This document shows, piece by piece, positions 8,825 to 15,846 of a stretch of DNA of 64,000 bases. The translations under genes were made by a program, and so were the position numbers. This stretch comes from Flavobacteriaceae bacterium (lineage in GTDB: Bacteria; Bacteroidota; Bacteroidia; Flavobacteriales; Flavobacteriaceae). Numbering within the stretch: position 1 is the stretch's first letter; each line of letters begins with the position of its first letter. The stretch covers positions 124,001 through 188,000 of the forward strand of contig JASBUG010000029.1 of assembly GCA_030148025.1 (NCBI GenBank), written 5' to 3'. The notes beneath the pieces are model-generated. The model saw only the letters and a program-made list of their open reading frames with translations, ran no database searches and had not been told where the DNA came from.

Positions 8825-9349
8825 TTACAGTTTTTTAGGAGGTTGCATAACAGCGCCACAATTATCACAAGTACGTTGTTCATCATTACCATAGTACTTG
8901 TCAAATATTACAGGCATATCTGTTTCAATATTGTCCAATTCAAATTTTTCGCGATACAATGGATGGTTGCAATTTTCACAGTACCATTCCAAAGCATCCA
9001 TCATCTCTTTAGCACGAGGATATTCTATTACCAAACCAACAGTATTAGCACCACGTTGCGGTGAATGCGGTACTTTTGGAGGAAGTAAAAATATATCTCC
9101 TTCTTTAATATGAATATCTTTTGGGACACCTTCATCAATGACCTTTAAAACCATATCTCCTTCTATTTGATAAAAGAATTCTGGAGTTTCGTTATAATGA
9201 TAATCCTTTCTGCTGTTAGGGCCACCAACAACCATGACAATAAAATCACCATCTTTCCATACACATTTATTACCTACAGGTGGTTTTAATAAATGTCGAT
9301 TCTCTTCTATCCAATCTTTAAAATTTAAAGGCGAAACTAGTTTACTCAT
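8825..9349 (-). CDS. nbaC: 3-hydroxyanthranilate 3,4-dioxygenase
   Basis: 174 residues, the size of bacterial HAAO. Iron ligands of the cupin are visible as His51 and Glu57 (YHYNETPEFFYQ) and His95 (PKVPHSP); the substrate-binding Arg (QRGAN) and Glu (VIEYPR) follow. The bacterial-type C-terminal rubredoxin-like site is intact: CENC (124-127) and CDNC (161-164). The enzyme opens the ring of 3-hydroxyanthranilate to aminocarboxymuconate semialdehyde. It lies inside the kynurenine operon, flanked on both sides by palindromic repeats. Confidence 0.95.
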   Translation of the reverse strand: MSKLVSPLNFKDWIEENRHLLKPPVGNKCVWKDGDFIVMVVGGPNSRKDYHYNETPEFFYQIEGDMVLKVIDEGVPKDIHIKEGDIFLLPPKVPHSPQRGANTVGLVIEYPRAKEMMDALEWYCENCNHPLYREKFELDNIETDMPVIFDKYYGNDEQRTCDNCGAVMQPPKKL

Positions 9350-9366
9350 TTTTAATACTTTTATTT

Positions 9367-9443
9367 GTCATCCTGAACTTGATTCAGGATCTTATTTTAA
9401 TTCAATTTCAGTATAGTGGATTCCGTATCAAGTACGGAACGAC
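9367..9443. repeat. Palindromic element (copy R2), GTCAT...ACGAC ends
   Basis: Two hairpins make up this copy: CCTGAACTTGATTCAGG (inside 9372-9388) next to a GTCAT end, and TTCCGTATCAAGTACGGAA (9421-9439) next to ACGAC. The cores differ from the CTCGACTnCGCTCG type but the terminal GTCAT/ryGAC layout is shared. It lies between the dioxygenase and SDR genes. Confidence 0.7.
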
Positions 9444-9456
9444 AAGTGCTATAAAG

Positions 9457-10239
9457 TTACAAAGATTTTGTTCTTCCTCCATCTACTGGAAGATTAATGC
9501 CATTAATATAACTTGCAGCTTCACTTGCTAAAAAGGTAATAGCATTAGCTATTTCCTCTGGTTGGGCAAATCGTTTTGCAGGAACAGAACTTTTCATTCC
9601 GTTAGAAGCTTCTTCAATAGTTTTTCCAGTTTTTGCTGAAATGTTTTTAATGATTTCATTTAATCGTTCGGTAGAGGTTGCTCCTGGCAAAACGTTATTT
9701 ACTGTAATTCCAAAACCTCCTAATTCGTTGGCCAGAGTTTTACTCCAATTAGCCACAGCACCTCTTATAGTGTTGCTAACCCCAAGTCTGTCTAAAGGTT
9801 GTTTTACAGATGTGGAAATAACATTGACTATTCGCCCAAAACCAGCTTCTTTCATAAATGGGACAACGGTTTGAGCTAATACATGATTACACTTTAAATG
9901 TTGTGTAAAAGCACTTTCAAATTCGTCTATTTCAGCATTAAACACAGGGCCTCCTTTTGGGCCTCCAGTATTATTCACTAAAATGTGGAATCCGTGATTT
10001 TCAGAAATATAGCTTGATACTTTTTCTCTTAAATCTTCTGGATTAGAGAAATCTGCAACGATATAGCTATGGTTTCTGTGTGAGGGTAACTCCGCTAGAA
10101 CTTGTTTTAGTTTTTCTTCATTTCTGGCAACCAAGGTCACATTAGTGCCCTCTGCTGCAAGCGCTAAAGCTGTCGCTTTTCCAATTCCTTGTGTGCTTCC
10201 ACATACCAAGGCGTTTTTATTGTTTAAGTTTAAGTTCAT
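9457..10239 (-). CDS. SDR family oxidoreductase lacking the usual Tyr/Lys pair
   Basis: 260 residues, Rossmann fold with a variant cofactor motif CGSTQGIGKA (about residues 14-23), the NNTGG strand-4 motif and an LPGATST region. At the active site, where most SDRs have YxxxK, this protein reads LGVSNTIRGAV, so Ser and Arg appear to replace Tyr and Lys; the preceding Ser (VISTSV) is kept. Such a subgroup of FabG-like SDRs is known. It is encoded between GPx and the hydroxyanthranilate dioxygenase, five bases after the GPx stop, and may act on a late kynurenine-pathway intermediate; that is inference from position. Confidence 0.82.
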   Translation of the reverse strand: MNLNLNNKNALVCGSTQGIGKATALALAAEGTNVTLVARNEEKLKQVLAELPSHRNHSYIVADFSNPEDLREKVSSYISENHGFHILVNNTGGPKGGPVFNAEIDEFESAFTQHLKCNHVLAQTVVPFMKEAGFGRIVNVISTSVKQPLDRLGVSNTIRGAVANWSKTLANELGGFGITVNNVLPGATSTERLNEIIKNISAKTGKTIEEASNGMKSSVPAKRFAQPEEIANAITFLASEAASYINGINLPVDGGRTKSL

Positions 10240-10243
10240 ATTC

Positions 10244-10741
10244 TTATAATAACTTTAATATCTTTTTACTCATAGGTTTTGTGATGGAGTAGAAGTAATT
10301 TATAAAATGTCCTTCTTCATCAACTATATATTTTTGAAAATTCCATTTTACTGAAGAGTTTTTACTTCCATTCAGTTCTTTGGTCGTTAGCCATTTGTAA
10401 AGTGGATGTTGCGTATCACCTTTTACATCGATTTTTTCGGTTAGTAAAAAATCTACACCGTAATTCATTCTACAAAATGACTGTATTTCTTCTTCTGTTC
10501 CGGGTTCTTGAGCTCCAAACTGATTGCATGGTGAACCAATGATCATTAATCTGTTTTTTTGAGTATTGTAAAGCTCTTGCAATCCGTCATATTGATTGGT
10601 AAACCCACATTTAGATGCTACATTAACGAACAATAGCTTCTTTCCACGAAACTCATTCAGGTCGATAGGAGAGCCTTTAATATCATTGATTTTGATATCA
10701 TAAATTGAAGACGTTGGTTGTTTCTTTTCTTTATTCAACAT
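10244..10741 (-). CDS. Glutathione peroxidase family protein (Cys type)
   Basis: 165 residues. The peroxidatic Cys45 lies in VASKCGFTNQY; the Gln tetrad motif is GSPCNQFG and the Trp/Asn motif VKWNFQKY, all as in bacterial thiol peroxidases of the GPx family, which generally use thioredoxin. It reduces hydroperoxides in the cytoplasm. Its start overlaps the end of the GNAT gene by 11 bases, and the SDR follows after 4 bases, so it is embedded in the kynurenine operon. Protection against oxidants from 3-hydroxykynurenine or 3-hydroxyanthranilate auto-oxidation would fit. Confidence 0.9.
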   Translation of the reverse strand: MLNKEKKQPTSSIYDIKINDIKGSPIDLNEFRGKKLLFVNVASKCGFTNQYDGLQELYNTQKNRLMIIGSPCNQFGAQEPGTEEEIQSFCRMNYGVDFLLTEKIDVKGDTQHPLYKWLTTKELNGSKNSSVKWNFQKYIVDEEGHFINYFYSITKPMSKKILKLL

Positions 10742-11183
10742 TATGTTCGTAAACTTTTTTAATTGTATCGCTCATTTTTTCCATCAACATAGCTGGATTC
10801 TTTACAGCTTCAAAACCAAATTTTTCGTAAAGACCGTGAGCATCTCTTGTGGCTAGCATCCATTTATGAATATTTACTAAAGGTTCGTGTTTTAATACTT
10901 GATCAATTAATAATTTTGAATAGCCTTTTCCTTGGTACTCGTCTAAAACAAATACATCTAGTAAATAGGCAAAGAACACCTTGTCTGTCATTACTCTGCA
11001 ATAGGCTATTTGTTTTTCTTTATGAAATAACCCGAAATTTATAGAACTATGAAGCACTGTTTTTTGCTCTTCAAATGTTCTTGAAGCTCCCCAATACGAA
11101 TCTTTAATAAAGCTATAGATCGCTTCAAGATTCATGTCTTCAGTATTAGTAGAGTAGTATATGTCCTTTTGTAGTTCTTCCAT
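10731..11183 (-). CDS. GNAT family N-acetyltransferase
   Basis: 150 residues. The acetyl-CoA motif A is DVFVLDEYQGKGYSKLLI (about residues 84-101), followed by the C-terminal HGLYEKFGFE signature. It overlaps the GPx gene by 11 bases. Substrate unknown; in this operon an amine-bearing metabolite such as a kynurenine derivative is possible, but nothing in the sequence shows it. The GIY-YIG cassette lies just upstream. Confidence 0.85.
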   Translation of the reverse strand: MEELQKDIYYSTNTEDMNLEAIYSFIKDSYWGASRTFEEQKTVLHSSINFGLFHKEKQIAYCRVMTDKVFFAYLLDVFVLDEYQGKGYSKLLIDQVLKHEPLVNIHKWMLATRDAHGLYEKFGFEAVKNPAMLMEKMSDTIKKVYEHNVE

Positions 11184-11194
11184 TGTTTTGTTTT

Positions 11195-11220
11195 GTCAGG
11201 TCGAGCGCAGTCGAGACCTA
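11195..11220. repeat. Palindromic repeat (copy R3), left end of the GIY-YIG cassette
   Basis: This hairpin repeat has outer arms AGGT/ACCT and core CTCGACTGCGCTCG on the minus strand, next to GTCAG. Its inner edge supplies the TAG stop codon (11218-11220) of the GIY-YIG gene. It is an inverted copy of the repeat at 11543-11568, with 21 of 26 positions identical. Confidence 0.85.
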
Positions 11221-11538
11221 TTCTTTATTTGAATCATATTTTGAATGTGTAGCATTTCTACACTCTGCAAGTATTTGTAGCATATCAAAATCTTCATTAG
11301 CTAAAGCAATTTTTTTCTTTGCGCTCCAATTTTTTATTTTTTTCTCAAAATAGATTGCTTGTTTTATATCATTAAATTCTTGTTGAAAAATTAACTTCAG
11401 AGGTCTTCTTTTATATGTGAAACAACTTTTATTCATTCCGTTTTTATGTTCTTCAAGTCTTCTTGCAATATTGTTTGTAATACCAACATAAGTTAATCCA
11501 TCTGAGCAAAGTAGTATGTATACAAAATAAATTCTCAT
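11218..11538 (-). CDS. Single-domain GIY-YIG nuclease family protein
   Basis: 106 residues, essentially only the GIY-YIG domain: YVYILLC and YVGIT provide the two signature strands, followed by RRLEEH (catalytic Arg and conserved His) and AIYFEKKIKNWS, whose Glu is the metal-binding catalytic residue. I chose the ATG at 11538; a longer start at 11574 would only translate the adjacent repeat. The stop codon lies within the repeat on the other side. Such small proteins resemble the UvrC N-terminal and homing nuclease domain. It interrupts a catabolic operon between the aldehyde dehydrogenase and GNAT genes. Confidence 0.9.
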   Translation of the reverse strand: MRIYFVYILLCSDGLTYVGITNNIARRLEEHKNGMNKSCFTYKRRPLKLIFQQEFNDIKQAIYFEKKIKNWSAKKKIALANEDFDMLQILAECRNATHSKYDSNKE

Positions 11539-11542
11539 TATT

Positions 11543-11568
11543 AACCTCTCGACTGCGCTCGAGGTGAC
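11543..11568. repeat. Palindromic repeat (copy R4), right end of the GIY-YIG cassette
   Basis: Outer arms ACCT/AGGT surround the core CTCGACTGCGCTCG, ending GTGAC. It ends four bases upstream of the GIY-YIG start codon and is inverted relative to the 11195 copy. The outer arms differ from that copy by compensated changes (GG/CC against CC/GG), so the hairpin is kept. Confidence 0.85.
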
Positions 11569-11579
11569 ATTCAATTAAT

Positions 11580-13019
11580 TTAATATTTAATACAAACATT
11601 TTTAGGTTCTGTAAAGAAACGTAAGGCTTCAAATCCGCCTTCACGACCTACTCCAGAATCTTTAACACCACCAAAAGGTGTTCGAAGATCTCGCATTAAC
11701 CAAGTATTCACCCAAACGATACCAGCTTGTAATTTGTTGCTCATACGCATAGTGCGCTTCAAGTCATTAGTCCATAAAGTAGCAGATAAACCGTATTTAA
11801 CCTTATTAGCCATTTCTAAAACTTCCTCTTCAGAATTAAAAGGCATGATGGTCACCACAGGACCAAATATTTCTTCTTGATTTACACGACATTCGTCTGA
11901 AGGCACTTCTATAATAGTGGGCTCCATATAATAGCCATTTTCGTGTCCTTCAATAGTTAACTGATTCCCACCATGCAATACTTTTCCGCCTTCTTCTTTA
12001 GCAATTTCAACATAATTCAATACTTTTTCAAGATGAGGTTTTGAAACTAAAGCGCCAATTTTTGTCTCCTCAGCCAATGGATGTCCCACTTTTTGTTTGC
12101 TAACAGCATTGGTGAAATCAGTTTTGAATTGCTCGTATATTGAAGCTTCCACAAAAATTCGACTACCACATAAACAAATTTGTCCCTGATTAGCAAACGA
12201 AGAGCGTACGGTTGTTTTTAGCATGTCCTCATAATCGCAATCCGCAAAAATGATATTTGGGTTTTTACCGCCAAGTTCTAGGGATAATTTTTTAAACATT
12301 GGTGCTGCTGTTCTGGCAATGTGTGTGCCAGTAGCTGTACCACCTGTAAAAGATATTGCTTTAATATTTGGATGCTCCACAATGGCTTGACCTGTAGAAG
12401 TACCAAGTCCGTGAACAATGTTTAAAACGCCTTTTGGTAATCCAGCTTCTGTGCAAATGTCTCCTAAAAGATAAGCTGTCATTGGTGTAACCTCACTTGG
12501 TTTTGCAACTACACAGTTTCCAGCTGCAATGGCTGGAGCAATTTTCCACGAGAACAAATAGAGTGGAAGGTTCCATGGTGAAATACAGCCAACAACTCCA
12601 ATAGGTTGTCTGAGTGTGTAGTTTATGGCGTTTTGACCAACACTTTCATGACTTTCACTTGCAAATTGTGTTATAGCATTTGCAAAAAAACGAAAGTTGC
12701 TCGAAGCTCTGGGAATGTCCACAGCTTTGGCTAACCATAATGGTTTTCCGTTGTCTTTACTTTCTGCTTCTGCTAAACGATCTAGGTTTTCTTCAATGAG
12801 TTCTGAAACACGTAACATAATCCTGCTGCGTTCTTCTAAAGTAGTTTGCGACCACTTTGAAAAAGCAGACTGAGCACTTTTGTATGCCTGTTCTACATCT
12901 TCTTTTGAAGAATTCGGAATTTGACAATACACCTCTCCATTAGACGGATTGTAGTTGTCAATCCACTCATTATTGATTGGGTTTACATATTGACCGTTTA
13001 TGTAGTTTTGGATGTTCAT
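11580..13019 (-). CDS. Aldehyde dehydrogenase, probable 2-aminomuconic semialdehyde dehydrogenase
   Basis: 479 residues, a normal NAD-dependent ALDH. The catalytic Cys282 is in FANQGQICLCGSR, the general base Glu248 in SLELGGKNPN, and SFTGGTATG holds the cofactor. The sequence fits the 2-hydroxymuconic/2-aminomuconic semialdehyde dehydrogenase group (N-terminal INGQYVNP, PFGGVKDSGVGREGG near the end). It would oxidise aminomuconate semialdehyde made by ACMSD to 2-aminomuconate. Its start is 10 bases after the PhyH gene stop and it ends 12 bases before the GIY-YIG cassette. Confidence 0.88.
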   Translation of the reverse strand: MNIQNYINGQYVNPINNEWIDNYNPSNGEVYCQIPNSSKEDVEQAYKSAQSAFSKWSQTTLEERSRIMLRVSELIEENLDRLAEAESKDNGKPLWLAKAVDIPRASSNFRFFANAITQFASESHESVGQNAINYTLRQPIGVVGCISPWNLPLYLFSWKIAPAIAAGNCVVAKPSEVTPMTAYLLGDICTEAGLPKGVLNIVHGLGTSTGQAIVEHPNIKAISFTGGTATGTHIARTAAPMFKKLSLELGGKNPNIIFADCDYEDMLKTTVRSSFANQGQICLCGSRIFVEASIYEQFKTDFTNAVSKQKVGHPLAEETKIGALVSKPHLEKVLNYVEIAKEEGGKVLHGGNQLTIEGHENGYYMEPTIIEVPSDECRVNQEEIFGPVVTIMPFNSEEEVLEMANKVKYGLSATLWTNDLKRTMRMSNKLQAGIVWVNTWLMRDLRTPFGGVKDSGVGREGGFEALRFFTEPKNVCIKY

Positions 13020-13029
13020 TTATATAATA

Positions 13030-13722
13030 TTAAATAACGAGTTTTTTTTCTAACCAACCCATTGGTATTTCTTCATTACAAAATTCTAGATGAATTACAC
13101 GTCTATCATATTTAGAAACCGATTTTTCTGAAGCATGTAATAATAGAGGTTTCATTAACATAACTGCCCCTTTATCAACTTTACATAGCTTTTCCTCTAA
13201 ATTAGTTTTTTTGAAATTTTCGTCAATTCTAATTAATCCTTTTTTGTGAGAGCTTTTAATCACTTTTAAAGCACCATTTGTTTCATCTGTTTTGTCTAAA
13301 TGTAGTCTGAATGTTATAGTGTTTTCTAATACATTTTGAGGAGGAATTACTCCTAATTGACCGTCTTTACTTGTCCATTTAGAGAAACCGTCAAATGGAA
13401 TCTTTTTTAATGCACTTATACTAATATCTTGATGGTAATTTACAAACCAATTTGACATTTTAGGCTTATTAAAATAAATAGCTTTACTTAAAAAGTAACT
13501 CCTATCACAAATTGAATGGTAAAGTTTATTGAAATTAGGGTTGTTGAAAATTATATCTTTGATCTTAGGTGACTTATTTATTAGTTGCCTTTTTGCATAG
13601 GTTTCACCAGAATCACCAATTAACTCCAATAATTGTTCAATTTCATTAGAGTTAAAAATTGATCTAGTAATTGAAAAACCATTTTCAATTAATTCTTTTT
13701 TATGCGTTTTTAAAGAACTCAT
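13030..13722 (-). CDS. Phytanoyl-CoA dioxygenase (PhyH) family protein
   Basis: 230 residues with the Fe(II)/2-oxoglutarate oxygenase pattern: HQD in NYHQDISI gives the HxD iron ligands, LLHASEKS the distal His, and RRVIHLEF the Arg that binds 2-oxoglutarate. It hydroxylates or halogenates small molecules in known relatives; the substrate here is unknown. Its ATG overlaps the RidA stop as ATGA, so the two are translationally coupled, which argues for a role in kynurenine or aminomuconate metabolism rather than chance placement. The typical kynurenine pathway has no such step. Confidence 0.8.
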   Translation of the reverse strand: MSSLKTHKKELIENGFSITRSIFNSNEIEQLLELIGDSGETYAKRQLINKSPKIKDIIFNNPNFNKLYHSICDRSYFLSKAIYFNKPKMSNWFVNYHQDISISALKKIPFDGFSKWTSKDGQLGVIPPQNVLENTITFRLHLDKTDETNGALKVIKSSHKKGLIRIDENFKKTNLEEKLCKVDKGAVMLMKPLLLHASEKSVSKYDRRVIHLEFCNEEIPMGWLEKKLVI

Positions 13723-14153
13723 TGTTTCTTATAAGCAGTCACTTTTATCTCCACTACTAAATCTGGGTGTGGTAGTTGATGAACAGCTACTGTTGTACGT
13801 GTTGGTCCAGTTTCTTTATCGAAAAACTCAGCATACGCTTTATTATAACCAGCAAAATCATTCATGTTTACTAAGAATGTCGATACATCTACCACATCTT
13901 TAAGTGATGCTCCTACTTTTTGCAAATTGGCATCTATGTTTTTAAGAACTTCACGCGTTTGTACTTCAATGTTTAAACGTTTGGTTCCCATTTCGTCAAT
14001 AATATCAACGCCTGCAATAGAATTATCTGGTCTTCTAGAACTAGTTCCAGAGACGAAGATAAAATCGCCTACTACTTTTACATGTGGATAAGCGCCTCTT
14101 GGTGTTACCTTAGTTTCTGCGGAAGCAGGAATCTTATTTTTTTTGTTACTCAT
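13719..14153 (-). CDS. RidA family deaminase, probable 2-aminomuconate deaminase
   Basis: 144 residues from the ATG at 14153. A longer frame from 14222 begins inside a palindromic repeat (it would translate as VYPERSRR) and is unlikely to be the start. The RidA/YjgF core is clear: [30 protein letters not shown], and the conserved Arg in GPTRTTVAV with [13 protein letters not shown] at the end. In the aminomuconate branch of tryptophan breakdown a RidA-family enzyme deaminates 2-aminomuconate to 4-oxalocrotonate. The operon position between KMO and the semialdehyde dehydrogenase supports that role. Confidence 0.85.
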   Translation of the reverse strand: MSNKKNKIPASAETKVTPRGAYPHVKVVGDFIFVSGTSSRRPDNSIAGVDIIDEMGTKRLNIEVQTREVLKNIDANLQKVGASLKDVVDVSTFLVNMNDFAGYNKAYAEFFDKETGPTRTTVAVHQLPHPDLVVEIKVTAYKKQ

Positions 14154-14179
14154 ACTTTTTATTTGTTTTACGTTCATTT

Positions 14180-14220
14180 TGTCTTGATACAAAACCCTTC
14201 GACTGCGCTCAGGATATACC
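14180..14220. repeat. Degenerate palindromic element (copy R5)
   Basis: CCCTTCGACTGCGCTCAGG (14195-14213) is the CTCGACTnCGCTCG-type core with short arms, upstream of the RidA gene. It is degraded compared with the copies at 8735 and 11543. Confidence 0.6.
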
Positions 14221-14376
14221 AAGCCAAAAAATCAAATTGAAATAAGGAATTTTTCATTTTATGAAAACCAAAAATAAAATCTAAATTTCCTCCAAGGCTT
14301 CGGAAATTATTAACGATTTGATTTTTATATTCTACATTTCAATGTTCAATTCTTCGAATTGATTATTATTTATTTT

Positions 14377-14425
14377 CACTAATCACTAATCACTAATCAC
14401 TAATCACTAATCACTAATCACTAAT
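14377..14425. repeat. Seven tandem copies of a 7-bp unit (CACTAAT)
   Basis: Seven perfect head-to-tail copies of CACTAAT run from 14377 to 14425. The last base forms part of the TGA stop codon of the kynurenine monooxygenase. Together with the 14180 repeat it sits in the longest gap (about 270 bases from RidA start to KMO stop) of the operon; the rest of that gap is AT-rich with no gene. Confidence 0.95.
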
Positions 14426-15846
14426 CAATGATGCATAGTCTTTGCAATTCTATCTTCGTCTAAAATATTTTCAGTTTCTCTATTTACTTTATCCAAAATT
14501 TCTCTTAATTGTTCTTTTGTCATATCGAGCGAAGTCGAGATGTCATTATCAGCAATCATATTTAAAATGGCTTTGTCTTGTGCGCGACCTTTGGTCATAG
14601 CTTCATTATATCCAATATCCTCATTAAAGGTAACCATAGAATATTTTGAAAAATACTTTTCAGGGAAATGTTTTTCCAGATCCATTTCCAACTTTCTCTT
14701 TTGTTTAAAAATTGGATTTGCCACGTGGTCACGCATTTCGTAATAATTCTCTTCTGCAAGATCACCAATAGCATCTGCATTGGCTTTTCTTAGGTTTTCA
14801 TAGGTTTTAAAAATGGTTTCCCAATCGCCTTCATGCTGATCTATAATACCATCAAGTACAGCTACGTCTTCAAAAGAAGCGTTCATCCCTTGTCCATAAA
14901 AAGGAACTACCGCATGGGCTGCATCTCCCATTATTAGGGTATTGCCTTTGTAGTGCCAAGGCGAACATTTTATAGTTCCTAAAGCACCTGTTGGGTTATT
15001 GGCGAATTCTTCAGCAATATTTGGAATTAACGCCAATGCATCTGGGAATTGCTTTTGGAAAAAGTCTTTTATTTTTTCTTCAGTGTCCAGTTCTTTAAAA
15101 TTATAGTTACCTTCTTCATGACCTAAAAATAGTGTTACCGTAAAGCTACCGTCTAAATTGGCTAGCGCAATTAACATATATTCACCACGAGGCCAAATAT
15201 GTAAATAATCTTTACTGATGAGGTGATTACCGTCTGGTGATGCAGGAATTTCTAATTCTTTATAACCATGCGTTAAAAAGTTTTGAGAATAGCTAAATAA
15301 GAATTTACGTTGTAGAAAATAACTTTTTCTTAATTCTGAACCTGCACCATCTGTTCCAAAAATTATATCTGAAGTAACTTTAAAATCTTCGTTAGTCGTT
15401 GTGTTTTTAAAGAATGCAGTATTAGTATCTAGATCGACATTTGTACATTCATTATTAAAATGAATGGTAAGGTTATCAAACTTATCGGCTTCAGTTAAGA
15501 GCATTCCGTTGAGATCACCTCTAGAAATGGAGTTGATGTATTCCCCTTCACGTCCAGAATAATTTGATGCAAAAGTATTGCCTTCTAGATCATGCATCAA
15601 ACGACCTATCATAGGAATACAAATCTCTCGGGCTTTTTCTTCAACACCAGCTAAACGTAAGGCTTTAAAGCCTCTATCTGATAACGCAAGATTAATTGAT
15701 TTTCCTGCTGAAATATCTGTAACGCGTAAATCTGGCCTGCTCTCGTAAACATTTACTGTGTAACCACGTTGTGCTAAACGTAAGGCTAATAGAGAGCCAC
15801 ATAATCCTGCGCCAATTATTAAGATGTTATCATTTTTAGTACTCAT
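14425..15846 (-). CDS. kmo: Kynurenine 3-monooxygenase
   Basis: 473 residues, FAD-dependent aromatic hydroxylase. The FAD dinucleotide motif is IIGAGLCGSLLA (about residues 10-21), the second FAD motif is LIMGDAAHAVVPFYGQGMN, and the DG region FGTDGAGSE lies between. It converts kynurenine to 3-hydroxykynurenine with NADPH and oxygen. Its start overlaps the end of kynU by 11 bases. Near the C-terminus, bases 14519-14546 are a piece of the palindromic repeat read in frame (NDISTSLDM), and the stop abuts a tandem repeat, so this C-terminus appears to have been remodelled by repeats. Confidence 0.95.
   Translation of the reverse strand: MSTKNDNILIIGAGLCGSLLALRLAQRGYTVNVYESRPDLRVTDISAGKSINLALSDRGFKALRLAGVEEKAREICIPMIGRLMHDLEGNTFASNYSGREGEYINSISRGDLNGMLLTEADKFDNLTIHFNNECTNVDLDTNTAFFKNTTTNEDFKVTSDIIFGTDGAGSELRKSYFLQRKFLFSYSQNFLTHGYKELEIPASPDGNHLISKDYLHIWPRGEYMLIALANLDGSFTVTLFLGHEEGNYNFKELDTEEKIKDFFQKQFPDALALIPNIAEEFANNPTGALGTIKCSPWHYKGNTLIMGDAAHAVVPFYGQGMNASFEDVAVLDGIIDQHEGDWETIFKTYENLRKANADAIGDLAEENYYEMRDHVANPIFKQKRKLEMDLEKHFPEKYFSKYSMVTFNEDIGYNEAMTKGRAQDKAILNMIADNDISTSLDMTKEQLREILDKVNRETENILDEDRIAKTMHH
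14519..14546. repeat. Palindromic repeat core inside kmo (copy R6)
   Basis: TCGAGCGAAGTCGA with flanking GTCAT is the same core found at 8781 and 11543 (CTCGACTnCGCTCG on the other strand). It encodes roughly residues 433-443 of the monooxygenase without breaking the frame. Confidence 0.8.

Noticed and set aside
14154..14222. Longer RidA start at 14222
   Set aside because: The extra residues (VYPERSRR) are a translation of the palindromic repeat; RidA length fits the start at 14153.
14377..14425. Repeated short units as a possible CRISPR array
   Set aside because: Units of 7 bases are contiguous with no spacers, and no cas genes are present; it is a simple tandem repeat.
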